The notes under the pieces are model-generated. The model saw only the letters and a list, made by a program, of their open reading frames with translations. It had not been told where the DNA came from and did not search any database. Shown in pieces: positions 1 to 8,113 of a stretch of 41,832 nt of DNA. A program made the position numbers and the translations under genes. Position 1 is the stretch's first letter, and the number at the start of each line of letters is the position of its first letter. Source of the DNA: Candidatus Alangreenwoodia gallinarii (lineage in GTDB: Bacteria; Bacillota; Clostridia; Peptostreptococcales; Anaerovoracaceae); contig CAJFPD010000002.1 of the NCBI GenBank assembly GCA_904398315.1, forward strand, positions 1 through 41,832, given 5' to 3'.

Positions 1-20
1 AAAAAGCCCGAAATTCAGGC

Positions 21-121
21 AAAAAGTCCGTCGACGATTTTCAAGATTCTGGTAAAACCCGATAATCCAGTATTTTCAATACCTTCGGGATTTTACACTT
101 TTCATCGTCGACGGACTTTTT
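21..121. repeat. 101-bp inverted-repeat element with nested arms
   Basis: A perfect 17-bp inverted repeat frames this stretch: 21-37 reads AAAAAGTCCGTCGACGA and 105-121 is its exact reverse complement. A second, imperfect pair lies inside (GTAAAACCCG near 52-61 against CGGGATTTTAC near 87-97), so the whole could fold into one long hairpin or cruciform. A related AAAAAGCCCG stands 20 bases upstream at 1-10. It has no coding capacity. It could be a palindromic intergenic repeat, a small non-autonomous element, or the terminator of a gene left of the window. No second copy was noticed in the window. Confidence 0.6.
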
Positions 122-391
122 GGCGGAAACTGCTTGAAAAAAGGCTGAAAATGAGTATAATAAAAACAGCAAACGTTGAAAACACAGTTGCTGTACCGAC
201 TCTATGAGAGATTATCGCAAAGCGGAATCATCCGTTTCCGCACAAAAAAACACCTGTCAAAAGACAGATGTTACTATATAAACTCCCTGATTCTGTTTTT
301 TCATTATGCTAATAATATAGATAGAAAAGGTTTACCATCCCTGACACGGCGATCAGTCCCGGGAAAATTTATGGTTTGATCGTCCAATCCT

Positions 392-496
392 TCAGATCAG
401 GCTGTCATTCCACTTTCTGCGCATGATTGTAACGCACAGAGTAATAATACTCACGATTAAAATTCCGAACTGGAACAACTCTGAATATGTAATCAT
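392..496 (-). CDS. small hydrophobic peptide, holin-like toxin type
   Basis: This 34-residue reading frame starts MITYSELFQFGILIVSIITL and ends in a short basic and polar tail (IMRRKWNDSLI). It would make a single membrane-spanning helix. The N-terminal pattern M-x-T-Y-x-E-L-F-Q-F followed by one hydrophobic helix and a charged tail is what I know from the short proteins annotated as putative holin-like toxins in Firmicutes, which resemble type I toxins. The ATG at 496 follows AAAAAAGGT about 8 bases upstream, a fair ribosome site. A longer frame in the same phase extends upstream to 646, but the extra residues are basic and look non-coding. It lies just downstream of a damaged XRE regulator gene on the same strand. 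Toxicity is inference; no antitoxin RNA was identified. Confidence 0.5.
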   Translation of the reverse strand: MITYSELFQFGILIVSIITLCVTIMRRKWNDSLI

Positions 497-642
497 AAGC
501 GTAACCTTTTTTCGAAGAATGACTGACCGCCAGACGGTAATCCTGTTTTTCATTTTCACATGCTGCGTTTCGTTCTGCCATCTGATCCCGGCCGCTTTCC
601 AAATCCGTAAAAATCTGACCGGACGGAAAACACGTCGTCTCA

Positions 643-861
643 TCATCTTCCGGAAAGGGAATCGTTTCTGCCGGTCGTATCACCCACGGTTTCATCCTCC
701 ACCGTAAATATTTCTTCGATAGCGACACCAAACACTTCTGCTATATTCCACGCCAATACCAGCGACGGATTATATCTTCCCTTTTCTAAATTCCCGATGG
801 TTTCTCTGCGGACGCCTACCAGCTTCGCCAGATCCGCCTGTGCTCTCACGATATGAACCAC
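643..861 (-). CDS. XRE-family helix-turn-helix regulator, N-terminus damaged
   Basis: The 72-residue product contains the second half of a Cro/C1-type helix-turn-helix ([20 protein letters not shown], then [23 protein letters not shown]). It belongs to the small regulators that usually begin with about 15 more residues of helix 1. Here the frame opens at a GTG (861) and goes from VHIVRA straight into QADLAKL, so several residues expected before the T-Q-x-x-L-A motif seem deleted. An ATG at 869 that could be the original start is out of frame (ATG AAA TAG). I read this as a decayed or recently damaged regulator, though a shortened functional protein cannot be excluded. The C-terminal tail after residue 55 is unlike the family. 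The next gene on this strand is the holin-like peptide. Confidence 0.55.
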   Translation of the reverse strand: MVHIVRAQADLAKLVGVRRETIGNLEKGRYNPSLVLAWNIAEVFGVAIEEIFTVEDETVGDTTGRNDSLSGR

Positions 862-1054
862 TATTTCATTACATATTTAATTTTATAGTATTGTTTTTTA
901 TTCATATTTAGTACACTGTTAAATTGCATTTTAACTATATTATTACTACATTTTCTCATGCCGCGCCGCGGCATTTTTCTCCATGTCCGCCGTACCGAGA
1001 CGCCTTCCTCTTCCTGTATGCTCTCAGAGGCTCCCGGAAAACTCTGCGATCTTC

Positions 1055-2950
1055 TCAGAAAGGTCCGTCCTCTCCGTCTTCATCCACTTCATCGACCTCA
1101 TCATCATCTTCGTCATCTTCTTCCTCATCGAAAAATTCCCATTCAGGATACTGCTCCACGTCGCCCTTTCCGCGTATGACAGCAGGCTCCGAATAAGAAG
1201 GAACTTCCAGTATTTTCTGAACGCTGATCACAAACATCCAGTCGTCCCCGAAATCATAATGCAACCAGAATTTCTGACTTTCAGACAGTTTCAGCCTGTC
1301 CAGCGAAATTTCCGTGGAACGTCCGGACTTCGCCCCCGGCATATAATTATCCCTGTGATGCATTTTTTCGCTCATGCAGAACTCATACAGATGCTCGTGA
1401 ATAAAATCAAACGACTCCATAATGACGCTGCACAAGTCATCAAGGGTATCCTGTCCGCAGATTTCGATCACCCGGTATACATCGCGTCCCATCCCCTGAG
1501 GATATACTTTCAGCCGGTATCGTCTCTGAATCCGGTCCGAAACACCATTCTCCGTCTGCTGCGCCATATTTTTCTCAGGATCCAGAGACGCAAAGCTCAG
1601 CGCCAGCATGAGAGACGAATCTTTTATGAGAAGCGAATCTTTTTTGTCTTTAAAATAAATCTGCGCCACATAGAACTCATTACCGGCATTGTCCACAGGA
1701 AGGATATCGGAAACGTTTTCCTCTGTCATCTGCAGCACCGCATCGTCGATTTCTATCACGATGGCAGTATCTTTCCTGTAAATTTTATCAACCGCCGTAT
1801 AACAGATGTCATCCTCTTCCTCCTCTTCATCCTCCGGTAAATCGGTGAGCAGATATCCTTTCACCTGTCCATCCGGTCCGGTCACACTGCATACCGCCGT
1901 AAACATATCGAAAAATCTGCTGTATACTCTGAAATTTTCTGCCATAGAGAACAAGCCGTTCATACCCACATCATAGACCATTCTCATGACAGGCAGCAGC
2001 AGTTCTCTGTCTCTCGGGTCATAATCCTCCCTTTTTACCGACGTGATACTGTCGCCGACGAAAAAGGACAGACGGATTTTCTGATGAAATTCTTCTCCCC
2101 CGTACACCTGTCCGTCCTCCGGAAATACGGGATATCTCACCGTCACATCCAGCGTGTATACATCATATTCATCCGAAACGGGAGTCATATCGATGATATC
2201 GTTTTTCATAAAGACGATGCGGTTCGCCGAGCCGTCCTCCAGAAAAACAGCCTGCGCGCTCTGAGCCGGTACCACTCTTATAAACGGAAGTATGAGGTTT
2301 CCATGCATTATAGTTCCCGGCACGTCTATCTGCGAAAAGATATACATGAGTTCAAAAAAGCCCTCTGTGCTTTTACATCCCCGGAAACTGTCGAGAAACG
2401 TCTGATATTCCTTATCAAACTTTTCCCATTCTTCCTGCAGACCAATGCCTCCATCCGAAAGAATTTCGTCTGACAGGATATCCCTCAGCATGGGATCACC
2501 GTCATTCAGGTATTCCATCAGCATCTCATACAACATGTTCTCCAGTTCTTCCCGTTCTGTCGGCTCTGCCCCGCCGGATCCCCTCCTGACGTTTTTTGCT
2601 CCGGCCGGCTCCGATCCGCCGGATTTCTTTCTGCCGGATTTTCCGGATTTTCCTTTGCCGGTTTTCGCACCGTCAGAACCGGCGCCTGATTTTCTTCTGA
2701 CTGAGCCGGCTCCGGACTTTCCCCCGCCGGGTTTTCCCTCCGCGTTTCCGTTACCTGAAAAAACGGACTGGATTTCGCGCATTTTTACGCCGAAGATGTC
2801 CGACATTTTTTTCATATTTTTTCCGGACGGAACCGCTTCCCCGCGCTCCCACCTGCGGATGGCGGAAACCGGCACTCCCGTCTGTTCCGCCAGAGCGGAC
2901 TGCGTCATCTTTCTGTCTTTCCGAAGCCGGATAAATTTTTCATTCTTCAT
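1055..2950 (-). CDS. XRE helix-turn-helix protein with C-terminal plasmid pRiA4b ORF-3-like domain
   Basis: The 631-residue protein has four visible parts. Residues 1-60 are an XRE helix-turn-helix (MTQSALAEQTGVPVSAIRRW). Residues about 70-140 are a Gly/Lys/Ser-rich low-complexity linker. Residues about 145-475 are acidic and unrecognised. Residues about 476-605 resemble the pRiA4b ORF-3 family, with the typical RYRLKVYP opening, HEHLYEF and FWLHYDFGDDWMF motifs. The last 25 residues are almost all Asp and Glu. I chose the ATG at 2950 because AGGAG lies 8 bases upstream and the XRE domain begins there; the frame is open to 2998. pRiA4b ORF-3 domains are of unknown function and common on plasmids and in accessory DNA. 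The fusion suggests a DNA-binding regulator with a sensing or protein-binding tail, which is inference. Confidence 0.75.
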   Translation of the reverse strand: MKNEKFIRLRKDRKMTQSALAEQTGVPVSAIRRWERGEAVPSGKNMKKMSDIFGVKMREIQSVFSGNGNAEGKPGGGKSGAGSVRRKSGAGSDGAKTGKGKSGKSGRKKSGGSEPAGAKNVRRGSGGAEPTEREELENMLYEMLMEYLNDGDPMLRDILSDEILSDGGIGLQEEWEKFDKEYQTFLDSFRGCKSTEGFFELMYIFSQIDVPGTIMHGNLILPFIRVVPAQSAQAVFLEDGSANRIVFMKNDIIDMTPVSDEYDVYTLDVTVRYPVFPEDGQVYGGEEFHQKIRLSFFVGDSITSVKREDYDPRDRELLLPVMRMVYDVGMNGLFSMAENFRVYSRFFDMFTAVCSVTGPDGQVKGYLLTDLPEDEEEEEDDICYTAVDKIYRKDTAIVIEIDDAVLQMTEENVSDILPVDNAGNEFYVAQIYFKDKKDSLLIKDSSLMLALSFASLDPEKNMAQQTENGVSDRIQRRYRLKVYPQGMGRDVYRVIEICGQDTLDDLCSVIMESFDFIHEHLYEFCMSEKMHHRDNYMPGAKSGRSTEISLDRLKLSESQKFWLHYDFGDDWMFVISVQKILEVPSYSEPAVIRGKGDVEQYPEWEFFDEEEDDEDDDEVDEVDEDGEDGPF

Positions 2951-3297
2951 GCTTTTGCTCCTGTTTTCATGCTTTTCTTCTGTACTTTCCGCGATCATAT
3001 CTTCCGGCTTGATTTTTCATCCTCCGCGCCGGAATCCGTACCTGTGCTTTCGAAAATTCAATCAAATCATAAAATCCGAAAATAAAACTGCATGAAACCG
3101 TCCGATCTGGCATAATAGAATGAAACAAAAAATCATAAAAACCGGAAGGTCATGCTATCAGTAAAAATATAACATATGCAAACTGCAATGATAAGCACAT
3201 TTCAAAATGTATCAAAATATTTTTACGGGCTTCTCCTATCCCTTCGGTATTCAGAACCGCTCCGGCAATCGGAATATTCGCGTCAATCATATCTTTT
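2951..3297. other. intergenic stretch, no gene seen
   Basis: This gap carries the upstream region of the XRE/pRiA4b gene on the minus strand and is AT-rich between about 3060 and 3230. A CATAAT box occurs at about 3111 on the plus strand, but no matching gene follows. No part of it reads as the missing front of the alcohol dehydrogenase that begins at about 3298, so the join at that point looks like a deletion or rearrangement boundary. Confidence 0.4.
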
Positions 3298-3666
3298 TCC
3301 AACGGTAAAGGCGTCGATGTGGCGATTTTAGCCGGCGGCGACCAGGAGACCTTTAAAGCGGCCCGGGCGGTCACCAAAAACGGCGGCACAGTCTCCGTCA
3401 TCACCGTATATACCGGCATCGACCATTTCGAAATTCCTTATGAATATTCCGGCGGCGGTCTGCTGGGACATAAAAAACTGATCGACGGTCTGTGTCCCGG
3501 CGGACGCAAGCGCACCGAGCGTCTTCTGAGCCTGGTGCAGGCCGGACGTTTCGATCCGGGCAAACTCGTCACCCATAAATTCCACGGCTTCGAACATCTG
3601 CCGGAGGCCTTCGATCTGATGGTCAACAAGCCGAGAGACCTCATCAAGCCGATCGTGATCATCTGA
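3298..3666 (+). pseudogene. 3' fragment of a zinc-dependent alcohol dehydrogenase
   Basis: About 122 codons match the C-terminal third of medium-chain zinc-dependent alcohol dehydrogenases of the isopropanol dehydrogenase type. Visible landmarks are GKGVDVAILAGGDQETFKAA (end of the nucleotide-binding fold), GGGLLGHKKLIDGLCPGGR, LVTHKFHGFEHLPEAFDLM and the closing KPRDLIKPIVII. The family is usually about 350 residues, so the catalytic zinc ligands and the GxGxxG motif are missing. The frame is open upstream for a few codons but loses similarity, and no ribosome site fits the GTG at 3319. It is therefore a 5'-truncated remnant. A terminator hairpin follows at 3795-3845. No enzyme activity is expected. 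Confidence 0.8.
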
Positions 3667-3794
3667 TCTTTTCTTACATCATCTTCTATTTTTCGGTATT
3701 CCCCGCGGAGAAATTCCGGGACCTGTGCCGCTCTTCAGCGAACGCGCGATCATGATTCCCCGGTACAGCCCGGATGGGTTCCTTTACAAAAAAC

Positions 3795-3845
3795 AGCGAT
3801 ACGATACTTCCGGATCAAAACGGAATATCGCATCGCTTTTTATTT
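3795..3845 (+). terminator. intrinsic terminator after the alcohol dehydrogenase remnant
   Basis: An imperfect stem pairs AGCGATACGATACTTCCG (3795-3812) with CGGAATATCGCATCGCT (3821-3837), followed by TTTTTATTT. The position, 129 bases after the truncated dehydrogenase, suggests it was that gene's own terminator. Apart from this hairpin, the interval 3667-4013 holds only the upstream region of the lipoprotein gene. Confidence 0.65.
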
Positions 3846-4013
3846 CTTGAGGCTGTTTATTTCTTAAGAATGTCCTCCGCTCCTTGAGCCGCCCGCCTCT
3901 TTCGGATAGAATGACGGTATCCGGATACAATAAATATACACGAATACGCGCGAATACACGCAAATACGCAACACAGAAAAAAGGACCGGATTTTATTCCG
4001 GGAGGAAATCAAA

Positions 4014-4751
4014 ATGAAAAGCACAAAAAGAATCCCACATTCCATACTGCTTTCCGCAGTTCTCGCGTTTCTTCTTATCTGCGGCCTGTCCGGCTGCGGA
4101 CAGACTTCCGGAGAAGGGCAGAGTCTTTCTTCCGCCGGTCCGGAAAACGCCGGCGCTCTGCAGCAGGAGAGTTCCGGTTCTTCAGCGAAGGAATCCGAAA
4201 GCGCAGCAGGCGGAGCAGCCGTCGGAGAGGAAAACGGCTCTGCAGCGTCGTCCGGGACTGCTGCGTCAGGTCACACATCTGACCGCAGTCAGACGACGGT
4301 TCTCGAAATCACCGTAGAGGGGGAAACGGAACGCGTTCCCGCCACACTCTATACGGGCAGCGGTTATTCGATCTACATCCCGGATGAGGGCTGGAAGGTC
4401 GGTACAGGAGAAAATTCCGTGTCATGGACCAGTACGGACAATGACCGCGTCAGATTTTCCGTCACTTCCGTCACCGGAAAAACGTCCGGCGAAGCGCTGA
4501 CCGGTTTCGTATCCGGCAGCGGTTTCGTTTTTGAAGACTTGCAGGGCGGCGGTTACGGCGATCCGCTGTTCGGCCGGAATGAAAACGATGATATTCTGGC
4601 CGTCATGAGTGCGGAAAGCGCGGAAACTTCAGAAAGTACGGAAAAGGACGACACCGTCTTTCTGATCTCCTGGACTTATCCCGCGGAAGCGGAAGAAGGA
4701 TTCGGCGCCCGTCTGGCGCAGATCACCGATACCTTTGAACGGAGCAGATAA
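4014..4751 (+). CDS. secreted lipoprotein of unknown function
   Basis: The 245-residue product starts with a lipoprotein signal peptide. A basic start and a hydrophobic stretch lead to LLICGLSGCGQ, with the lipobox LSGC placing the lipidated cysteine at residue 28. Residues 29-95 are a Ser/Gly/Ala/Glu-rich spacer typical of surface tethers. Residues 96-245 form one compact domain (TVLEITVEGETERVPATLY, then YSIYIPDEGWKV and a closing FGARLAQITDTFE). I do not recognise the domain. The pattern 'Y-x-I-x-x-P-x-x-W' recurs in clostridial lipoproteins and in the C-terminal part of the SLH protein at the right edge of this window. GGGAGGAAATCAAA precedes the ATG. The gene stands alone, flanked by terminators on both sides. 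Confidence 0.8.
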   Translation: MKSTKRIPHSILLSAVLAFLLICGLSGCGQTSGEGQSLSSAGPENAGALQQESSGSSAKESESAAGGAAVGEENGSAASSGTAASGHTSDRSQTTVLEITVEGETERVPATLYTGSGYSIYIPDEGWKVGTGENSVSWTSTDNDRVRFSVTSVTGKTSGEALTGFVSGSGFVFEDLQGGGYGDPLFGRNENDDILAVMSAESAETSESTEKDDTVFLISWTYPAEAEEGFGARLAQITDTFERSR

Positions 4752-4775
4752 TTCGAACAGAACATTCAAAAACAG

Positions 4776-4831
4776 GACAGGCCTCCTTCCGGCTCAGTGA
4801 TTTTTCACTGCCCGCCGGAAGGAGGCCTGTC
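4776..4831. terminator. long perfect hairpin between convergent genes
   Basis: A perfect 18-bp stem pairs 4776-4793 (GACAGGCCTCCTTCCGGC) with 4814-4831 around a 20-base loop. It sits 25 bases after the lipoprotein stop and before the end of the minus-strand permease gene. On the minus strand the stem is followed by CTGTTTTTG, so it can serve leftward transcription as well. The rest of the gap, 4832-5038, is pyrimidine-rich on the plus strand and shows nothing else. Confidence 0.75.
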
Positions 4832-5038
4832 TGTTCAGGACTTCGCGGGAATCCGCGCGGAGATTTCTCCCGCCTACGGATTTTTCAGCGGGTATTGCCC
4901 GCACTCCTGTGTTCCTCTTTACCCCTTTTTATTACTTTATATCCATTTATATCCTTTTTTATTCTTATTCCTTTTTTCTGTATTCTCTTTTCCGCAGATC
5001 CTCCGGCAGCCGGAATCCGGCCCCGTCAGCTCACAATT

Positions 5039-7141
5039 TCAGCTTACAATTTTATAGTACGCTCTCGCCGTCACGGCGTAGATCACGGCATAGCAGACCG
5101 CGAAAATGCAGACGATGATCACCGTGCAGATCATAAACAGCGTCACGTTGGTCAGGCTGAGCATGGCCAGAATCCGCCGCACCATCGGGAAGGCGAAGAT
5201 CAGATGAACGATAGCCACCACCAGCGGCAGGAAAAACATGATCAGGATCTGACTGCTGACCGCCGATCGGATTTCGGAGCGGCTGAGTCCCACCTTTTTC
5301 ATGATTTCAAAACGCTCCTTATCCTCGTAGCCCTCGATGAGCTGCTTATAGTAGATGATCAGAACGGTGGCCGCGATAAACAGGGCTCCCAGGAAAATGC
5401 CGATGAACAGGAAGCCGCCGTATACGCCGTACATGCCGTCTGCTGATTCTGTTCTGGACTCCGTATAGCGGATCGGATAATCCTCCATGCTGCCGTCGTA
5501 GGTCTGCATTTCGCTGTAGCCGTCGCCGTCCGAGTCGGAGGAAGAGTAGGAATCCGCATTCATTCTCGCCTTCAGCTCCTCAAAATAAGCGAGCTCATCC
5601 TCGTCTGTTCCCGAGAGGTTAAACTGAAAATGATTTGCCACGATGCTGTAATTATCCGTGTAGGCGCTTCGCTGCGCCTCATCGATCCTGTCCAGCGCCT
5701 CTTCGCTGCTGAGGACGATCCAGTACGCCCGGTCGGTGACGTACGCTCTGTTTCCTGATACCGGGCATTCCTCCAGCACTTCTTTTACACGGTACTCTCC
5801 GTCCAGAATTTCCACCGTGTCACCTTCCTGCAGGCGATCCTTCGATTTCATGGAAGGACTGTCTGCGGAACTTCCGTTGAAGACGAGTATTTCATCGTCC
5901 TCCAGTTCCGTCCGGTTTCCCGTGAGATCCCGCCAGGAATCCGCCGGTATGAAATTGAAGACGGCCACGTCGTCGAGCTTGGCGTCTTCCGCTCCCTCCG
6001 CGGTAAACCGGTTCTGTCCGTCACACATCAGCATGACGGACAAATCTCTGTAAAAAGCGTAATCCGAAACTTCGAGGCCCATATCCGCCGCGATATCGTA
6101 AACCTCGGCTTTCGTATTCTCCGCCACAGTCTCCGTCTGCCCGTCATATTTTCCGCCCGCCGACGTGTAGACAGCATTGCCCTGTATGTCGCAGGCAAAC
6201 CGGTTGTCGATGACATTATTCATGCCGATATACATACTTACGGTGCTGGAAAGTATTACCAGTACAACAGTAGACAGGATGCAGATATTCGCCAGTCCCA
6301 CCGCATTCTGCTTCATGCGGTAGATCATTCCGGAAACGGAGATGAAGTGGTTCGGCTTGTAATAAAAATTCCTGTTCTTTCTCAGAAGCTTTAAGATAGC
6401 GATCGTTCCGGCGGTGAACAGGCAGTACGTCCCGAGAATGACCAGCACGACAGCCACGAAAAACATCGTCAGCGCGGAGATTCCTCTCTGGCTTACAGCC
6501 AGGCCGTATCCGGCGGCTAAAAGCGCCGCGCCGATCACAGCCAGCAGAAAGCGGCTCTTCGGTTCCCGTTCCCCGGCTTCCGAACCCCGCAAAAGCTCCA
6601 TGGGACGTGATTTCGTAATCTTTACGATTCCCGAAACCAGAATCAGAACGAAGATCGCGCCGAACAGAAGCAGCGTCATCACCGCCGGCTGCAGACTCAG
6701 GCTGTAGTCTACCGAATCCAGCCGGATCAGACGGGCGATGATCAGAAACATAAGCCGGTCGAATACGATGCCCAGCACGATGCCGGCTCCGATGCTGATG
6801 ACGGCTGACAGAAAGGTTTCCCAGGCCAGCATGCGAGCGATATGGCGTTTTTCCATGCCGAAGATATTGTATAGCGCCAGCTCCTTCTGCCTTCGCTTGA
6901 TCAGAAAGCTGTTGGTATAAAACAGAAAGATCACCGAAAACAACGCTACCACGATGAGACCGAGCTGTAAAAGCAGCTGCGTATCGCGGGATTCCCGGAT
7001 CACCGACTCATTCATGCGGAGGCTGTACATATCGAAAAACAGCGCGGCTGCCGCGGTGCACGTCAGCAGAAACGGAATGTAAAACTTTCCGTTCTTGCGG
7101 ATATTGCCCAGAGCCAGGCGTAGATAAAAATTGCTTTTCAT
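5039..7141 (-). CDS. bceB: Bce-type ABC transporter permease, FtsX family
   Basis: The 700-residue membrane protein has the layout of BceB/YxdM permeases. An N-terminal helix (FYIPFLLTCTAAAALFFDMY) is followed by three helices with the RRQKELALYNIFGMEKRHIA coupling region, three or four more up to about residue 310, a large extracellular domain (about residues 310-580), and three C-terminal helices. The extracellular domain is the part that senses peptide antibiotics in this family. The start codon overlaps the end of the upstream ATPase gene by four bases, so the two are translationally coupled. Such transporters remove cell-wall-active peptides such as bacitracin from their lipid targets and signal to the partner kinase. 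The substrate cannot be read from sequence. Confidence 0.88.
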   Translation of the reverse strand: MKSNFYLRLALGNIRKNGKFYIPFLLTCTAAAALFFDMYSLRMNESVIRESRDTQLLLQLGLIVVALFSVIFLFYTNSFLIKRRQKELALYNIFGMEKRHIARMLAWETFLSAVISIGAGIVLGIVFDRLMFLIIARLIRLDSVDYSLSLQPAVMTLLLFGAIFVLILVSGIVKITKSRPMELLRGSEAGEREPKSRFLLAVIGAALLAAGYGLAVSQRGISALTMFFVAVVLVILGTYCLFTAGTIAILKLLRKNRNFYYKPNHFISVSGMIYRMKQNAVGLANICILSTVVLVILSSTVSMYIGMNNVIDNRFACDIQGNAVYTSAGGKYDGQTETVAENTKAEVYDIAADMGLEVSDYAFYRDLSVMLMCDGQNRFTAEGAEDAKLDDVAVFNFIPADSWRDLTGNRTELEDDEILVFNGSSADSPSMKSKDRLQEGDTVEILDGEYRVKEVLEECPVSGNRAYVTDRAYWIVLSSEEALDRIDEAQRSAYTDNYSIVANHFQFNLSGTDEDELAYFEELKARMNADSYSSSDSDGDGYSEMQTYDGSMEDYPIRYTESRTESADGMYGVYGGFLFIGIFLGALFIAATVLIIYYKQLIEGYEDKERFEIMKKVGLSRSEIRSAVSSQILIMFFLPLVVAIVHLIFAFPMVRRILAMLSLTNVTLFMICTVIIVCIFAVCYAVIYAVTARAYYKIVS

Positions 7142-7902
7142 TTCCGCTCACCGCCTGTCGCAAGCACCGTCAGCGTGTCGGAGATCAGCTGATACATCTC
7201 CTCGTCGCTTCGTTCCGCTTTGTAAATCTGATGAAAGACTTCTCCGTCCTTGATGAAGAGGACGCGTTTCGCCCGGCTGGCCGCCCGGATCGAATGGGTT
7301 ACCATCAGGATCGTCTGCCCGTCGTCGTTGAGGCCGGCGAAGAGATCCAGCAGCTCGTCCGAAGACCGGGAATCCAGCGCGCCCGTCGGTTCATCGGCCA
7401 GAATCAGTTTCGGCTGCGTAATCACCGCCCTCGCCACGGCCGCGCGCTGCTTCTGCCCTCCTGACACTTCATATGGATACTTCAGGAGAATATCCGTAAT
7501 GCCCAGTCTGCGGGCAACAGGTGCTAAAAGCGCGCTCATCTCCGGATATTTCTTTCCCGACAGCACCAGCGGAAGAAAGATATTTTCCTTCAGCGTAAAC
7601 GTGTCCAGCAGGTTGAAATCCTGAAAGACAAATCCCAGGTTTTCCCTCCGGAATGCGGAGATTTCCTTTTCGCTGATGTCATTGATATTTCTGCCCGAAA
7701 GCAGCACTTCACCGCTGGTGGGTTTGTCGAAGGCCGCCAGAATATTGAGCAGCGTCGTCTTTCCGGAGCCCGATTCCCCCATGATGGCAGCGTACTCGCC
7801 CTCCTCCACGGAAAACGTCACGTCGGACAACGCCTGCACGTGACTGCCTCCGAGACGCTGCACGTATACCTTTTTCAGATTATTCACCTCGAGTATCGGC
7901 AT
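7138..7902 (-). CDS. bceA: Bce-type ABC transporter ATP-binding protein
   Basis: The 254-residue ATPase has all ABC motifs: Walker A GESGSGKTTL, Q-loop FVFQDFNLLDTFT, signature VSGGQKQRAAVARA, Walker B LILADEPTGALDS and the switch histidine in MVTHS. The close spacing of signature and Walker B and the PTGALDS ending are those of the MacB/BceA class that pairs with FtsX-like permeases. A strong AAAGGAGG lies 7 bases before the ATG. It overlaps the permease gene by four bases. The 211-base gap upstream contains the predicted BceR operator and a -10 box, so bceAB should have its own inducible promoter apart from the two-component genes. Confidence 0.92.
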   Translation of the reverse strand: MPILEVNNLKKVYVQRLGGSHVQALSDVTFSVEEGEYAAIMGESGSGKTTLLNILAAFDKPTSGEVLLSGRNINDISEKEISAFRRENLGFVFQDFNLLDTFTLKENIFLPLVLSGKKYPEMSALLAPVARRLGITDILLKYPYEVSGGQKQRAAVARAVITQPKLILADEPTGALDSRSSDELLDLFAGLNDDGQTILMVTHSIRAASRAKRVLFIKDGEVFHQIYKAERSDEEMYQLISDTLTVLATGGERK

Positions 7903-8002
7903 TTTCTGCCTCCTTTCCCTTTTCGGCCGGGTTCAGACAGCGCGTTTCTGAACGGCACACTTTCCCGGCCATTTCTTTGCCCCTTTGATTCTCATCGTCC
8001 TC

Positions 8003-8008
8003 ATTATA
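8003..8008 (-). promoter_or_regulatory. -10 box of the bceAB promoter
   Basis: Reading leftward, TGTATAATGA gives a TATAAT at 8008-8003, about 100 bases before the bceA start. No good -35 box stands 17 bases upstream (GGCATG), as expected for a promoter that needs an activator, and the BceR-like boxes lie just beyond. Confidence 0.6.
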
Positions 8009-8041
8009 CAGAAAACGGGGAAATGCATGCCATCGATCCGG

Positions 8042-8077
8042 CTTACATTTCCCCGTCGTATCTTACATTTCTGTCAC
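8042..8077 (-). promoter_or_regulatory. predicted BceR operator
   Basis: On the minus strand, GTGACAGAAATGTAAG (8077-8062) matches the TGACA-N4-TGTAAG pattern known for response regulators of Bce modules. A second half-site, AAATGTAAG, follows at 8050-8042, 20 bases away, which is two helical turns. The boxes lie roughly 35-70 bases upstream of the -10 box of bceAB. The second box is also one arm of a 9-bp inverted repeat (GGGGAAATG at 8017-8025 against CATTTCCCC at 8046-8054). Confidence 0.7.
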
Positions 8078-8113
8078 ATTGTTCTCCGCCACACCGCGCA
8101 GACCTCAGTCCCC

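Noticed and set aside
176-379. A 67-codon plus-strand frame near the left edge
   Set aside because: It starts at a TTG without a ribosome site and has no recognisable sequence.
405-731. A 108-codon minus-strand frame overlapping the XRE and holin-like genes
   Set aside because: It overlaps two better-supported frames in other phases and shows no family pattern.
958-979. A terminator around the ATGCCGCGCCGCGGCAT palindrome
   Set aside because: Its T-tract lies on the plus strand, where no gene ends; on the minus strand, where the XRE/pRiA4b gene ends, there is no T-tract.
983-1840. A 285-codon plus-strand open frame opposite the XRE/pRiA4b gene
   Set aside because: Its composition (rich in His, Arg, Phe and Ile) matches no family and mirrors the codon pattern of the real minus-strand gene, which has clear domains.
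3150-3419. A minus-strand frame over the alcohol dehydrogenase breakpoint containing MIDANIPIAGAVLNTEGIGE
   Set aside because: The segment looks protein-like, but half the frame is antisense to the dehydrogenase and no family could be named.
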